A stretch of 64,000 nucleotides of DNA from positions 52,585,918 to 52,649,917 of the forward strand of contig ML681963.1 of assembly GCA_007922195.1 (NCBI GenBank), given 5' to 3'. Source of the DNA: Podocnemis expansa. Its lineage: Eukaryota; Chordata; Testudines; Podocnemididae. The position numbers and the translations under genes were made by a program. The first letter of the stretch is position 1, and the number at the start of each line of letters is the position of its first letter. Positions 11,135 to 23,062 of this stretch are shown here, piece by piece. The notes beneath the pieces are model-generated. The model saw only the letters and a program-made list of their open reading frames with translations. It ran no database searches and was not told the DNA's origin.

Positions 11135-12985
11135 AGTTCATTGTACTTCAACTTTCCATCTGATGGTTTATTGGCATCAGTGAGAACCAGGAGTCCTTGC
11201 AGCCCAGCTTGGCAAGGAAGCTCCAGGCCTGGGCCCAGCACCTGCTTGGCTGCTCCCCCTCCTTGTGCCAGAAGGAGAATCAGGAAGTCATCTGTACATG
11301 GGGCTTTGTCTGACTTTGGTATGCTTGCTTAGTATCTGTTCTTGCCTTCTGATTCTCTGACCCAGCCTGGATCCTGGCATCTCATTCGATGTTCCTGAGC
11401 TCAGCTCCTGGCCTTCATTTCTGAACCCTCGTTTCATGGGGACCCAGCGCCCCATCCTGTGCTAAGCACTAGGCCTGGCCACCTCCATCCTGGCAGGAGG
11501 CATTTATGGAGGAACCTGCTCCTGGAGACAATATCTGCCTGACTTTCCAGTAGTTAGGAGTTGCTTATGCCCTGAACCATGAGGCTCTACAAGCCCATCT
11601 GGAGAAACGATAACAGGAATGAAAGGTTACCTGATTCTCAGATTTCTTGTAAGAAAAGCCTATATTCCCAAACACCCCTTTTTACATCCTCTCTGGACTA
11701 TCCTATGTATTAAGGTGCTCCCAATGGACTCCCTGGTGGTATTGGCGATCATGTCTTTAAGGGCTGAACTTCCCAGAGAGAGAGAGGGAATTCCATGTTG
11801 TTATGCACAGACATTTGGAACTGGTCACAGAATAAAGTAGATGTCTTTCCAAGCACTGGCACCACTTAACGTCCATCTCATAAACACTTGGGCATCATCA
11901 TAACTTTATGCACATTAGCTTAATGGAAATACTCACATGCCAAAAGCTACTCAGGTGTCAAGAGTTTAACAAGTTTAAAAAGGGCCTTAGTGTAGCTGAG
12001 AAATTAGGATACTGAGAAATTTATTTTAGAGAAGTTCTTAAAATGAGATTTTTTGTGCTTTGTGAAACTCACTGAATTAATAAAGTTGGCATCTATCAAC
12101 ATTTATGTACTGGTTCCCAGTTTAAAGTTGGCAACATGCAAAAACAGCCCTCTGGGTCTCTGACATCCACCAGTATTTGAGTTCTGCCCCTGCATCAAAA
12201 TCAGCTAGCTGGGTTCAAGAACTGGACTGCAGATCAAAGGCTCCTGTCAATGCCCAAGGGTTAGTCCGTGAATCACTGCCAGGATGCAATTCCCTAGATC
12301 ATAGCCTCTTGTCGAGTTGCAAAAATACAGTCAACATGGCATGTAAACATCTGTCAAGGGCCATGAAGCAATCTTGAGATGAAACCTATACTACTTTATA
12401 CAAACCATTTCTTGCATGAGAAGATTCTTGGCCACATCTATCGCCATACATTTTCTGACAGCCCTTGACCAGATATAGCTACCAACCCATTTACTGCTGT
12501 TTTCCTTTCTCTGGGGGATAGTACTGTTGCTTGGCTATCTAATTGTTTATAGATGCCAAGATGATGGGTATAAAGTGACATGTTTGCTTCCTCCCTAGTC
12601 ATATGGTTTTGTTAAACCAGTTCTTTATATGGGCATATCAACTTTTCAGCAGCCCTATTAAGGATTTAAGATGATGTAATTGAGATTTTCTCCCCAGTAT
12701 GTTCTGGGGCTTGTTCACACAGTTTTCTTCCTCTGCTCTTGGTTGCAACATGGGATAGTGGTGGGAAAGTTCCCTTTGCAGTGCCATTATAGACTGTTTA
12801 TTAAACTATTGTGCAATATGTTCTAGGAAGCAGAACATCACACCTCTACAAGCAGGACTGAGACTTCTGTCTTTTCTTAGTTATATTATAGGAAAGTCTT
12901 GAGGCACCAGTCAAGAGTAAGCCTGTTGTGCTGGCTGAATACAGAATAAGAGACTATTTTTGTTCCCTAACCCCAATCCTTATTT
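11135..12985. other. Intergenic, no gene recognised
   Basis: No gene or confident repeat recognised. Short open frames lack domain signatures. Confidence 0.5.
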
Positions 12986-12989
12986 CAGA

Positions 12990-13122
12990 GCTGTGGTTTT
13001 CAATCTGTGGTCCATGGACCTCTCTGCACCTTATGTCTAAGATTTCCAAAGAGGTCTGCACCTCCATTCAGAAGTTTTTAGGGGGTCCACAAATGAGAAA
13101 AGTTGGAAAACTAGTGGTTTAG
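12990..13122. mobile_element. hAT-like MITE, decayed
   Basis: Left end tgtggttttcaatctgtggtcc and right end aagttggaaaactagtggttt form an imperfect inverted repeat, with ggtcc/ggtccac internal phrases typical of small CAGTGGTTC-type hAT elements. No clear target duplication. Confidence 0.6.
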
Positions 13123-13149
13123 CGTCTAAACAGACTTGACAGAGAAAAA

Positions 13150-13272
13150 CTGGGATGGGAAACAAATGCACAGAGTCAAGGTCACACTGTAAAAAGAGGT
13201 GGGAATAGAGCCCAGTTCACCTGAATCCCAACTTGGAGGCCTAGCAACTAGACCACACTTCTGTGGAAGCCT
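13150..13272 (+). repeat. MIR/CORE-SINE-like element
   Basis: Contains gcacagagtcaaggtcacactg, gaatagagcccagttcacctga and ggcctagcaactagaccac, in the order expected for the family. Confidence 0.6.
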
Positions 13273-14252
13273 TCTCTAGTGAGTGATTGACTTGAACCTG
13301 CAAACCAGGAAGCTCTGCTTGAGATGCAGCTATAAATCTTCTCTGGCAGCAGGGTGGTGTGTCACTTCCACCTGTGGGGGGAAAAAAAGGGTGCTCAATA
13401 GCCAGAAGGATGAGACTTTGGACATAAACGTCCAAAAAATACATAAAGAACTGATATCAACGAACCCATGTTGTTTTCATTTAAATACAGCTAGCTCCTA
13501 ATTTGGACTGAAATGACAGGAAATCTGCCTTTCTGTGAATTTCATTTAGTCAGCAGCAGTTCCCAACACCCCTGGAGGGGCTTCTTCTACCTCATTAATT
13601 CATACAGACTTTTTAACTCCCTTCTGCCCCATCCAAAAGCTGGTGGGGTTTATCAAAATATGAACAATAGTAGGACATGCATAATTAATATCCTGGTTTT
13701 ATTTAAATACTATAAGTTTGCCATCATGTCCACATGCTCCAGGTATGCCTTTAATTCTTTAATTACAAGATAGTATGCCACAGCACTTTGCCTGATTAAC
13801 TGTTGCAAATTAAGGCTGGATTGGGCTAGTGGAACAGGGATGTGTAAACACAAGTATAAGCATATAAAGTAGCTTTATAAAAGAGGAAATATGAAGTGTT
13901 ACTTTGGATGGGCAAAGCTGTCACCTTTAATTGCCAAATCCTGAAGCACTTAGTGAGACAAAACTTCCTTTATAGTCAATAGACCCAATTCTGAAGTCCT
14001 TCCCCAGAGAAAACTTCCATGGGTAAGCAGCGATGCAACAAAACTGGAGCTTTAACAGCCTTCATATTTCAGGGGTACTGAGATTTCAATCCCCAAGTTA
14101 GCCTCTCTCTCAGCATCCTAAGGGTTTGATGCCATGGTGAATCCAAAAGCAAAATTGGCCATTTCTCCCAGATCAAATGCAGAGGAAATCATGCAAGTAC
14201 ACTCGATTTCAACCTTAAAATGACAGAAACCCTGCAACTACTGTATGGTTTC
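13273..14252. other. Intergenic, no gene recognised
   Basis: No gene, RNA or confident repeat recognised. Confidence 0.5.
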
Positions 14253-14265
14253 ATGAGTTTTTGAT

Positions 14266-14430
14266 TAAAAAAAAAAAGACCAGGAAGTCTGGTGCACTTT
14301 TAAAGACTAAAAATTTGTTTATTGCATGAGCTTTCATGGCAGAAAACAAATAAATCTGTCAGTCTTTAAAAGTGCCAGCAGACTCCTTTTTGTTTTGCAG
14401 GACTAGATGAACACATCTACCCCTTTGAAA
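14266..14430 (-). mobile_element. Fold-back member of long-inverted-repeat family
   Basis: Flanked by a perfect 13-bp duplication, atgagtttttgat, at 14253-14265 and 14431-14443. Inside, gtgcacttttaaagactaaaaatttgtttatt is followed almost at once by its inverted copy aaataaatctgtcagtctttaaaagtgcc. The right end is ctagatgaacacatctacccctttg; the left end starts with an A-run after the duplication. Confidence 0.8.
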
Positions 14431-14556
14431 ATGAGTTTTTGATGCCACTGAATCCAAACATGAACCCCAGCACTTATCTGTCCACTATCTGGGTTTTCAT
14501 ATTGACACCTATCACTGTCTCAAACCCACTATCTCATTAGTCTTAATACTTGCCAG

Positions 14557-15149
14557 GGCTGTGTCTACACTAGGGGCTTAAGTCGATTTAAGCAAATCCA
14601 GGGTTAAGTCCACTTAATAACTCCTTGCTTAAGTCAACTTAATAACTCCTGCCCTGTACGTCGACTTAAGCTTTTAAGTTGACTTTATAGGGCAGGAAGT
14701 CCTGGTCCCTGCCCTGGTCCCCATCAGGCTCCCAGACCCTGATCTGGCCCCAGCCGCTGCTGGAAAGTGGGGGTTAGGAGCCAGCTCCTGCCCACCTGCA
14801 AGAACTGGCTGCCAGTTCCCACCACCTGCGGAGAGGGGCTGGGAACCCAATCAGGCTCCCAGTCCCTTGCTCCCAACCTGTGCCACCTGTGGCAAGGGGC
14901 TGGGAGCTGGATCTGGATCCCAGCTCCTTGCCACACAGCAGGAGCTGGACCAGGCCTCTGGGGCTGGACTGAGCCCTGGAGCCAGATTATGCCCTGGGGA
15001 GGGGAAGTGGGCAGGGTCTGAGCCCAGTCCAGGGTATGTCTACGAATGAAGACATGCTCTTAAGTTGACTTCACAAAGTTGACTTTATGTCAACTTAAAG
15101 TCGACCTCGTGAAGTTGACTTAAAATAGCCCTCTTGTGTAGAAATAGCC
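14557..15149. mobile_element. MITE with GGCTGTG end and TTAAGTCGACTTAA core
   Basis: Ends GGCTGTGTCTACACTAG and gtgtagaaatagcc. A 3-bp duplication CAG lies at 14554-14556 and 15150-15152. Next to both ends are arrays of TTAAGT(C/T)GACTT palindromes. The middle (about 14690-15030) is a GC-rich block of degenerate ctggga/ccagctcc phrases. Open frames across that block are shadows of the repeat. A related block lies at 61020-61365. Confidence 0.85.
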
Positions 15150-15164
15150 CAGGTTCTTTACATT

Positions 15165-15308
15165 TATAAACTAAAGCACGCCAGCTTCTTGTGAGGCAGG
15201 TATTTTCCCCCTTTAATAGAAAAAGGCCCAGAGAACTGTAAAGTGACTTGTCCAAAGGCCTACAGTAAAACAGTAGCAGAGCTGGGATTAAAATTCTGGC
15301 ATTCTGGG
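15165..15308 (+). repeat. MIR/CORE-SINE-like element
   Basis: Contains cttgtgaggcaggtatt, ggcccagagaactgtaaagtgacttgtcc and agtagcagagctgggatta, the ordered motifs of the family. Confidence 0.65.
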
Positions 15309-16815
15309 CCCATGCTCAGGAAATTTGGTGTTATATGTTGCCTTTTTGATTGGGAATGGCATTGAACTAACCAACCCAACTTTGCATATCATTAAACAAG
15401 CCTGTCAAAATGTTAGTGGGCTGTGTGGATCCTCAACACCTTGGGGGAAAAATTAAGCTCCTTCTAAAACATTTTTGTGTGGGAGAGAGATTGAGAAAGA
15501 AAAGCTGATCAGTTCTGGTCAATCAATGTATTAAGGGCCTGGATTGTTCTGGACTGTAACCTCTTTGGGCTGGGATAAGATCTTCCCCTATTTGATACAA
15601 CACACAGCATGCCGTAAAACCTCAGTGAGCCCCCATGCCCAGCTCCCCTCCTCTAATCACTAGACAAACCTCCCAGCCCAGGAGAATTTTATTTCAGTGG
15701 AAAGTTTTGCAGAGCTCTGTGTAGTGAAGCTGAGCTTTGCAAGCAGAATGCAAGCTTTAGGATCAATAGAAGCTGATTTCCCTCATAATGAGCTATATTC
15801 TCACCTTCTAGAAAGAAAGGAGGGGAAAAAAATCAATGGTCAGTTCAGGCAACTGTGTTTGCTGGCAATTATCCAAGGAACATTTTCGATACCCTCTGCA
15901 AAAGATACCATTTCCATCTGGCTCTGTTCCCAGCTGGGTGCTGAACAGACAAAGGCAAGTGACAACTTGGCATAGGTGTTTCACAGGTGTGGGGGAAAAA
16001 AGAGGAGAGGAAACTGGACGCAGAGTCTCTACAGATAAAACATCTTAAAGGCCCAAGCAGTAGAGTTTCACATTGCTGCATGGGAGAATGATAAAGAACA
16101 AGTCCATCATAGCAGCGTGCTTTCTAAGTTAAAGGACATTCCAGTTAGCTATCTGAAGAAATACATGAAGGCTACTCTCTGCGCAGTAGATTTACAAGAG
16201 AATTGTTTTTGTCTGCTTCCCATTCTTTGCTTAAAGGCCTTTTTAATTTCTTTGTTTTATTTTAATTACTTTTTTAATTAAAAAAAGAAAAGCAATAATG
16301 GAAGCCAAAAATCCTGGAGCCGGAATGGAAAAACTGTCATAGATGGAATAATCGTGGTGAAGGTTTTAAACACAGAGTCTCACTCAATGCAAGATGACTC
16401 ATTCAAGTATTCACAGACATTGCACAGAAAACAATGAAATGGTGGATCAAATTTAACCCTTGTGTCACTCACTGGACTTCAGGAGAAGAAGAATTTGGTG
16501 TGTCCTGTACAGAAAAAATTGGATTGCAGATAACTTCTTCCCCTGTTTTTTGGGTCGTAACTGTGCAGAAGATCTAAGTGTTATTCATTGTTATTCAGTG
16601 AAGCTGCTTTTGAGTTGGAAGGGATATAAATCCCCCGACATCAGGGCATAATATAATCTCAAACTCAAGGGGGTAAGGAAGAGATTTTCTCTTTGTGCCA
16701 ATTAATGCATAATTGCCACCTGCAGAGTTACACATCTTTCCTGGAAGCCGCGATATTAGCTCCTGGTGGATATGTAAGGGGACAGATAGCCTCTTTCTGC
16801 AAGCGTGCAGGACTT
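15309..16815. other. Intergenic, no gene recognised
   Basis: A weak MIR-like tail fragment occurs near 15540-15615 (ggactgtaacctctttgggctggga). An AT-rich block near 16230-16290 holds runs such as ttttaattacttttttaatt. No gene recognised. Confidence 0.45.
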
Positions 16816-16829
16816 TTTGATTGGCCATT

Positions 16830-17760
16830 CTGTGGGGAAACAGGACTCTGAAACAGGCAGCCCCCCGAGCCAGTGGGAGAGGACAGGCTGCTTGACAGGA
16901 CAGATGGACAGGCTAATGAGGAAGCCAGGAGAATGCTCCCGAGACCATGCTGTCTGGACATCTTTGGCAAGCCAGAGAGTGGGGCTGAGCTAAGGAGGAA
17001 GCAGCTAGCTCTTGAGAGCCACAGAAGACAAGCAAGGGAGCCGGGCTGAGCTGGCCTGTGCAGGGCACACCTACAGCAGCAGGACCACAGAGGCATTCAG
17101 AGAGCTGAGCTGAGCAAAGCTGGAGGTGGAGCCATCTGGAGCTGAATGCAGGAACCCAGATGAGCCCATGTTGCTGAACTGAAGAGTGCAAATCCACAGC
17201 AGTAGGACCAGAGGGTCCCGAGGCGCATCCTGAAGATTAGAGCCATGCTGAAGCAGAGTGGAGCTGGGAGCCAGGGCTGAAGCCATCTGGAGCTGGGTGC
17301 AGTGAGCAGCTGGAGGCACCGAGAGGGGCTGACTGTGAAGGGAAAGGCCCTGACCCTAGACCCTGGGGACATGTGGCCACTGCAAGAACCAGTGTCTCTG
17401 ATTCCCTGGATCACTGCAGTGCAGCCAGGCCCGGGCAGAGAGCCTGTGACGTGTAAAATAAACTATGACTGTCTCTTATCTCCCAGGGATGCTGTGTGCG
17501 GTGCCCCAGTGCGAGGGTATTTTATTGGGTATTTTGCCTTTAACCTCTCTCCTCTTTTCTTTATTTTTGATTGCTGTTTGTTTACTAAATCTTATTGCTT
17601 TGAACTGCATACAGTGATTGGTGGGCCAGGGAAGCGCCCAGTTTAGTCAGCACCCTGGAGTGGGGATATTCTAGCTCCTGCCTGGAGTGACCACAACAAG
17701 ATTGGGTGTTGAGCCCTGGTCAAGCCAGGGAAGTTCCACACAATAGTGAGTCCGTTCCCT
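16830..17760 (+). repeat. Unclassified interspersed repeat, possibly LTR-derived
   Basis: A GC-rich segment with internally repeated phrases (gagctgagct..., ggagccatctggagctg twice) leads into aaaataaactatgactgtctc near 17455 and a T-rich tract. That order, GC-rich then AATAAA then T-rich, is reminiscent of an LTR, but no TG...CA ends, target duplication, primer-binding site or internal viral gene was identified. Open frames on both strands across it are not supported as genes. Confidence 0.3.
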
Positions 17761-18620
17761 TGCTTACAGAGAGAAGATACTAGCCTGTTGCAATGAAATC
17801 AGTGGAGATATGTCCCTGTATAGTCCATGAGAGATCAGAACCATGTCCACTGCCCACAGTACGGTCACATCCTGTGATTTCAAGTGGGGAAATAAATAGC
17901 AGAAGCAGGTAGACTTCTAGACAACAAAGATCTCATCTTTTTACTCCATGCAAAGAACTAAATGGAAAAATATTTGTTTTATTTTTACTATGGTCTAACA
18001 GCAGAATTGCTTCTAATGATTTTCCAAAGTTTCCTGTGGAGTAGAAGCAGGTTTCTAACATCATGAGAAAACTGCCATGATAATAAAAAGTCTGACTTGG
18101 TCATTCTCTGTCACTATTTGTCCTTGCTCTAGTCAAGCTATCTGGCTGGCTCACAGGAGCTCCCTGAGGCGTGGATGCTGCTCTTCAAGGTCCTCAGCCA
18201 CTGTGATTTGGCACAACTCAGTGGAGTTGCCCTGCTTTGCGCCAGTTGAGGTGTGTGCATGGGTGTGATCCCTTTGGTAGCTACAGGGAGATGGACACCA
18301 GCCAATTAACTGATATCCTCAAAAGGGAATAAACAAATACAGAGAGGAAGAGGTTTAATCAGCACTGAGTACAGTCTGGTGCTTTCAACATCTGTCTGAT
18401 AAAGGCTACTGTGCCTCACTGGGGAATGCATAGAATCCTGGAATATTAAATGTAACGCTGCAATGATAATGATTAATTATCCCACTTGCCTACAAAGGGA
18501 ATAATTTCCACGCAACTGGAAGAGCTAAGATATTTCTTGCACACTAATACCAATTTGCTGCCATACAGTGCCTTAAATCCAAGCATGTTGTATTGGGTGG
18601 CTAATGGAACACAGTACATC
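17761..18620. other. Intergenic, no gene recognised
   Basis: Unique-looking sequence. The segment 18450-18500 has homeodomain-type cores (gataatgattaattatc), which is only suggestive. Confidence 0.45.
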
Positions 18621-18623
18621 TAG

Positions 18624-19133
18624 GGCTGTGTCCACACCAGGGTTTTATTTTGAAACAATGGTCATTGTTTCGAAATAAAGCCAAGCATGTCTGAACGATG
18701 TTTCATTATTTTGAAATGACGGGACCCCATCATTTTGAAGTAATGGCCGTTGTTTCAAAACAGTAAAACCTCACATCAAAATAGCCATGGTTTCAAAACA
18801 GTTGTTTCGAAACAACACTGTTCAGACATTTCATTTCAAAATAACGGTTATTTTGAAATAACACTTTTGCCGTTCTCCTGCCCAGGGTACCTTCCTTTCT
18901 GTTTTCTATTGGGTGGGGGCATGGCCCAGCGAGGAGGCCATATTACCACACCTCCCATGCTGCCCCTCTCCTGAAGCAAAATAGCATGTCCACACACAGG
19001 GCATGCTATTTTACTTTGAGGGTTTCCCATATTTCGATATAAAATTTTCTTTTTCGATTTAAGTTATTTCAAAATAAGTATTTTATTTTGAAATAACTTA
19101 TTTCAAAATAACATTTTATGTGTGAACACAGCC
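18624..19133. mobile_element. MITE with GGCTGTG end and TTATTTCGAAATAA core
   Basis: Ends GGCTGTGTCCACACC and gtgtgaacacagcc. A 3-bp duplication TAG lies at 18621-18623 and 19134-19136. The outer parts are arrays of palindromes of the type TTTCGAAA/TATTTTGAAATA, flanking a short unique centre (about 18870-19010). The core is unrelated to those of the elements at 14557 and 22119, although the ends agree. Confidence 0.85.
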
Positions 19134-19136
19134 TAG

Positions 19137-20215
19137 AGGTTGTTAGCTAAAGGATTTCTCCAGGATCACTTTGCACACTACTGAAATGCAACCAGTTCTG
19201 GGTTGGAACATGGCAGCTGTTAAACACCAACTTTATGAGACTTTGGAACAGAGAATTAAGAACAACACTGTATCCAGCTGGAACTGCAAGAAGTTAGAGA
19301 GGTAGGATGACATTGCTTGAGGTGGAGCTTGCTCATGACACTGGTGTAGTGGTCCAATGTCAGTTTGGGAAGGGTGTCACACCTCCCAGGGACATTGTCA
19401 AGCAGTCTGAGCTGGGAGGGGAGTTGGCTGTGACAAACGTCCTATTCTTTATGGCCAAATACGTAGGCAGGGACAATTTTCCCTGTTATAATGGGGATCA
19501 CAGGATAAACAAGAATGAGAAACCAGTTAAGTGGATTGAGCCTGTGGGTAACTGAGCATGCTTGGGTTCAAATTCTAGCTCTGCAATTATCTCCCTATAT
19601 TGTTTTGGGCATCACTTCAGCACTCCATGCCTCGATTTGACCAGGTTTAAAATTGGCCTGATACGTAGGGCTGTTGAAAAATTTCCAGCAGCTTTTATAT
19701 CAATAGAAGGTTGGTTTATTGAGACATTTCTGGCATTTCTCTGAAAAAAATAAATGTATCCCTTTCCCTCCGCAAGAGAGGAGAGAATGGTAGTTCATAG
19801 GAGATGTAGTCTTTTTAGACATAGAAGAGAATGGGGCATAAGGCACCCAACCAACCATTCCCAGAAATATTTCAGCTTTTGATATATTACCAAAGAGCTG
19901 AAATTTTCAGTGGATGGCCCCCTGCCATTTGCTGACCAGCTCTAGGAATGATAGAACTAACCTACCACTCTTAGTAGTGATAAGGGTTATTTTAGTTAAT
20001 ATGTGGGCAGTATATACAGAAGGAAGAGTGCTACAGGACTGTTAGGCAGCTCTCACAAGAACTAACTTGAGTTTTTGTTAGAAAAAATTATCAAGACCTT
20101 TGCTTTTACACTTGATCCAAAAGCTGGCTTCTGTAGTAGAATACAGACTCCTAACACCTCTCTGTTGGATTATTAATATTGTGTTACAGTAGCATCTGGA
20201 GTTCTCATCCAGTAA
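19137..20215. other. Intergenic, no gene recognised
   Basis: No coding region or confident repeat recognised. Confidence 0.5.
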
Positions 20216-20219
20216 ATGG

Positions 20220-20412
20220 GTACTGTTGTGCTAGGTGCTCTACAAACATATAGGGTGAGACAGTCTCTTGTTCCAAAGAGCTTACAGTCTAAACAGACAG
20301 GACAGATAAACTGGAAGAGAAAGGAAATATTATACCCATTTAGCAGATGGGGTACAGAGGTATAGCGAATTTAAGTGATTTGTCTTGTGTGACACAGGAA
20401 GATGTGGAACTG
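20220..20412 (+). repeat. MIR/CORE-SINE-like element
   Basis: Begins gtgctaggtgctctacaaacatatagg, passes through ccaaagagcttacagtctaaacag and continues with cagatggggtacagagg and gatttgtcttgtgtgacacaggaag. One of the longer copies in the window. Confidence 0.65.
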
Positions 20413-21250
20413 AAGTGAGATGTCCCAAATGTCCATCTGGTACCTTAATAAAAGTTGATTCTTCTTGGAGTTCTGCTTCACCACAGTTGGGAAGAAGAGA
20501 CCTCTGGTAGGCAGCCACCTCTGGGGTGAAACAAGGCAGTGTTTAAACAACAGGGAGCAACACTGCACATGATTAATAGGCAAAATGGCTCATATATATA
20601 GTTTTTCAGAATTATTTTAGTTCTTTTCCTCTACAGGTGTCTCACATGCCCATAACACTGTGGTCATCCCACACATTCCTAAATAAACTCTACACACTGT
20701 CAGTGCTGTGGCAATCCAAAACACTGAGATGTTGAGCTACAACTTTGCATAACTCTCAGGTAACTAACAGTTCCCAGCTCCTAGGTCATACATAGGAAGG
20801 TTGATATGGGAAGGGCACTATTGATAATTCATGAAGGAAAATGCCAACTTTTTGGCCTTCTTAAGTCAGTAAAACGATTTACACATTCCCCTGATCCCCC
20901 AATGCTAAATGATAAATTCTGCTTTTAATACTCAGCCTTAGAGTGTTTCTGAAGGGAAAAGAAACCTGCCTCCTCCACTCCTTCCATTCTCTGATTCGTT
21001 CCCTCACTTCCTCCCCCCTCAAGATGTAAGAGCTCAGTTAAGTAACATGAAAATAAGTCATACCTGTGTTTTTCATTTAGGTGCAGATTTACTGTGGATG
21101 CCTCTCATCCATCATCCCTCGGTGATGGATTTTATATCACTTGTCGGAGGATGTGTGGAGTTTTGTCTAACCTTGCAGGCATCTCAAGGAGATAACACAA
21201 GGTATGTTTACTTCAAGACTCAGGTGCTACCCAAGGAACGGCAGCAGAGT
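20413..21250. other. Intergenic, no gene recognised
   Basis: Nothing recognised. Confidence 0.5.
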
Positions 21251-21269
21251 GCATCAGGCACTAAAACCA

Positions 21270-21375
21270 GATCTAGAAGCCCTGAGTTTTGTTCTCAGAT
21301 CTGCATGAGCTTCTTGTGTGACCTTGAGGAAATCATTTACTCTCCCTGTGCCTCACTTCCCTAATATGCAGAATG
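21270..21375 (-). repeat. MIR/CORE-SINE-like element
   Basis: Contains cttgtgtgaccttgaggaaatca and ctgtgcctcacttccctaatatgcagaatgagg, the reverse-orientation core of the family. Confidence 0.65.
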
Positions 21376-21479
21376 AGGTTAACCCTCTGGTTATCCAGCC
21401 AAAGTACGTGTCTTTCCCCTCCCTGCTATAGTTTCTGAGCCACTCAACAATCTGGGAGCTGTAGACATGCTTTTCTCCT

Positions 21480-21592
21480 CAGATGAGGCACTTCGGCCTG
21501 GAAAGGCTGAGTGAGGTCCCAGGTCACACACAGTCTGTGGCACAGCAGAGAACTGAACCCATTTCTCCCATTTTGCAGGAAATGGGTGCCTG
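21480..21592 (+). repeat. MIR/CORE-SINE-like element
   Basis: Contains gatgaggcacttcggcctgg, gaggtcccaggtcacacacagtctgtggcacagcagagaactgaaccca. Good match in order and spacing to the other forward copies. Confidence 0.65.
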
Positions 21593-22074
21593 AAAATCCT
21601 ATTTATAAAGCCAAACATGATTGAAAATTCAGTCCCCCAGTGCCACTTAAGCAGAGAAAAATTTCCTTTAGGGAGAACCAGTTTCCCCTCTCCTTGGATG
21701 CATCTCACCAAATCTGCCCAACGTGCCCAGTGTTGCTGATTTCACAGACAAATGCAACCTCTGAACCAGAGACATCATATCTGTGCATGTATGTGTGTGA
21801 CAGGCACCAAAAGGTTGTACTTCAGATATGAACTGGTGCACCATTTGATTTCAGAGTTGCTACAGTGGCAGCACATGCGTCTCAGAACAATAACACATCA
21901 CCCAGAGTCCCTCAGGAAGCTACTATGCTGGGCTCTGGCTTCAAGGATAAACCACTGATAAACCGAAGGCTGGGAGAAGAATTGGGATGACCCGCATCGC
22001 TGTATTGTCTGATCACCTCAGAATCATCAACACATTTCTCCTCAGAGCACCCGCATGAGAGAGAGTGGTGCTCC

Positions 22075-22680
22075 CGTCCCCTTTATACACATCCAGAACT
22101 AAGGCACAGAATAACAAAGGCTATGTCCACACTAGCAAATTAGTTCAAATTAAGGAGCCTTAATTTGAGCTAATTTGAATCCTGTCTACACTTGGCTTTG
22201 CCTAGTTTGATCTAAAAATTTTTTTAGTTTGAACTAAGTAAAACTTAGTTCGAATTAGTTCAGCTGGTTAGTTCAAACTAACTGCTTAGTTCAAACTAAT
22301 CTGCATGTTTAGTTTGAACTAGCACAATGTAGACATGCTAGTTTGAACTAAATAAGTTTGAACTAGCGGTTAGTTTGAACTAAGCATGTCTTTTAGTTCA
22401 AACAAATTTTTAGTTCAAACCAACCAAGCTTTTTTAGTTCAAAGTAGAAGTTAGTTCAAACTAAAAAAAATGCACTTAATTCAAACTAACTTTTGAACTA
22501 CTTAGTTCAGACTAATCAAGTCTGAACTAAGATTTTAGTGTAGACATAGCCAAAGCGACTTGTTGAAGATCATGCAGGAAGTCTGTGGCAGAGCAAGTAA
22601 TTGAGGCCAGTTCGCTCAAGCCCCAGGCCCAAGGAGATAAAGGATGGTCCTAACCACTGAGCCATCCTTTATGACCCAGT
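22075..22680 (+). repeat. MIR/CORE-SINE-like element split by a MITE
   Basis: The left part (to 22118) reads aactaaggcacagaataacaaa. The right part (from 22552) reads aaagcgacttgttgaagatcatgcaggaagtctgtggcagagc and ends with cctaaccactgagccatcc. Joining the parts over the 3-bp duplication AAA gives an uninterrupted SINE, so the element at 22119-22551 inserted into a pre-existing copy. Confidence 0.75.
22119..22551. mobile_element. MITE with GGCTATG end and TTAGTTTGAACTAA core
   Basis: Ends GGCTATGTCCACACTAG and tagtgtagacatagcc. A 3-bp duplication AAA lies at 22116-22118 and 22552-22554. Almost the entire interior is alternating TAGTTTGAACTA-type palindromes with no transposase. Its insertion inside a MIR-like SINE fixes both boundaries. 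Confidence 0.9.
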
Positions 22681-22989
22681 TTGTTGAGCTAGGTTTGCCA
22701 CTGCTTCAGGTTTTTGTGGGAAAGCTTCCGTGTCAGTTCTTGGGCATTTCATGGGTCCCAGGTCGTTTCTACATCCTTGGGAAGGCGAGCATCATACTGT
22801 CAACATCACGATCAACATCTCAGCATGAGGAGGGGTTGATGAAATGTCATCATGCCATGGTGATGTTCCACAGCACTTTCACAGTTTGGTTCCTCAGTGT
22901 GATACCATTGGGAAAACGTGCCAAGGGAGCAACCGTCAGTTCTGGCTGCCTTTCTGGAAGAGAAGCTATCAGGCTCAATGCAGAGGTTG

Positions 22990-23062
22990 GAATGCTGTCT
23001 TGTACCGGAGCGCAGATTAGATGATCTAATAGTCCTTTCTGGTCTTAAATTCTGTGAATCTT
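22990..23062 (+). mobile_element. CR1 LINE 3' end fragment
   Basis: Reads gattagatgatctaatagtcctttctggtcttaaattctgtgaatc, the conserved CR1 3' terminus with its short terminal repeat. Upstream CR1 coding sequence is not recognisable. Confidence 0.7.
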
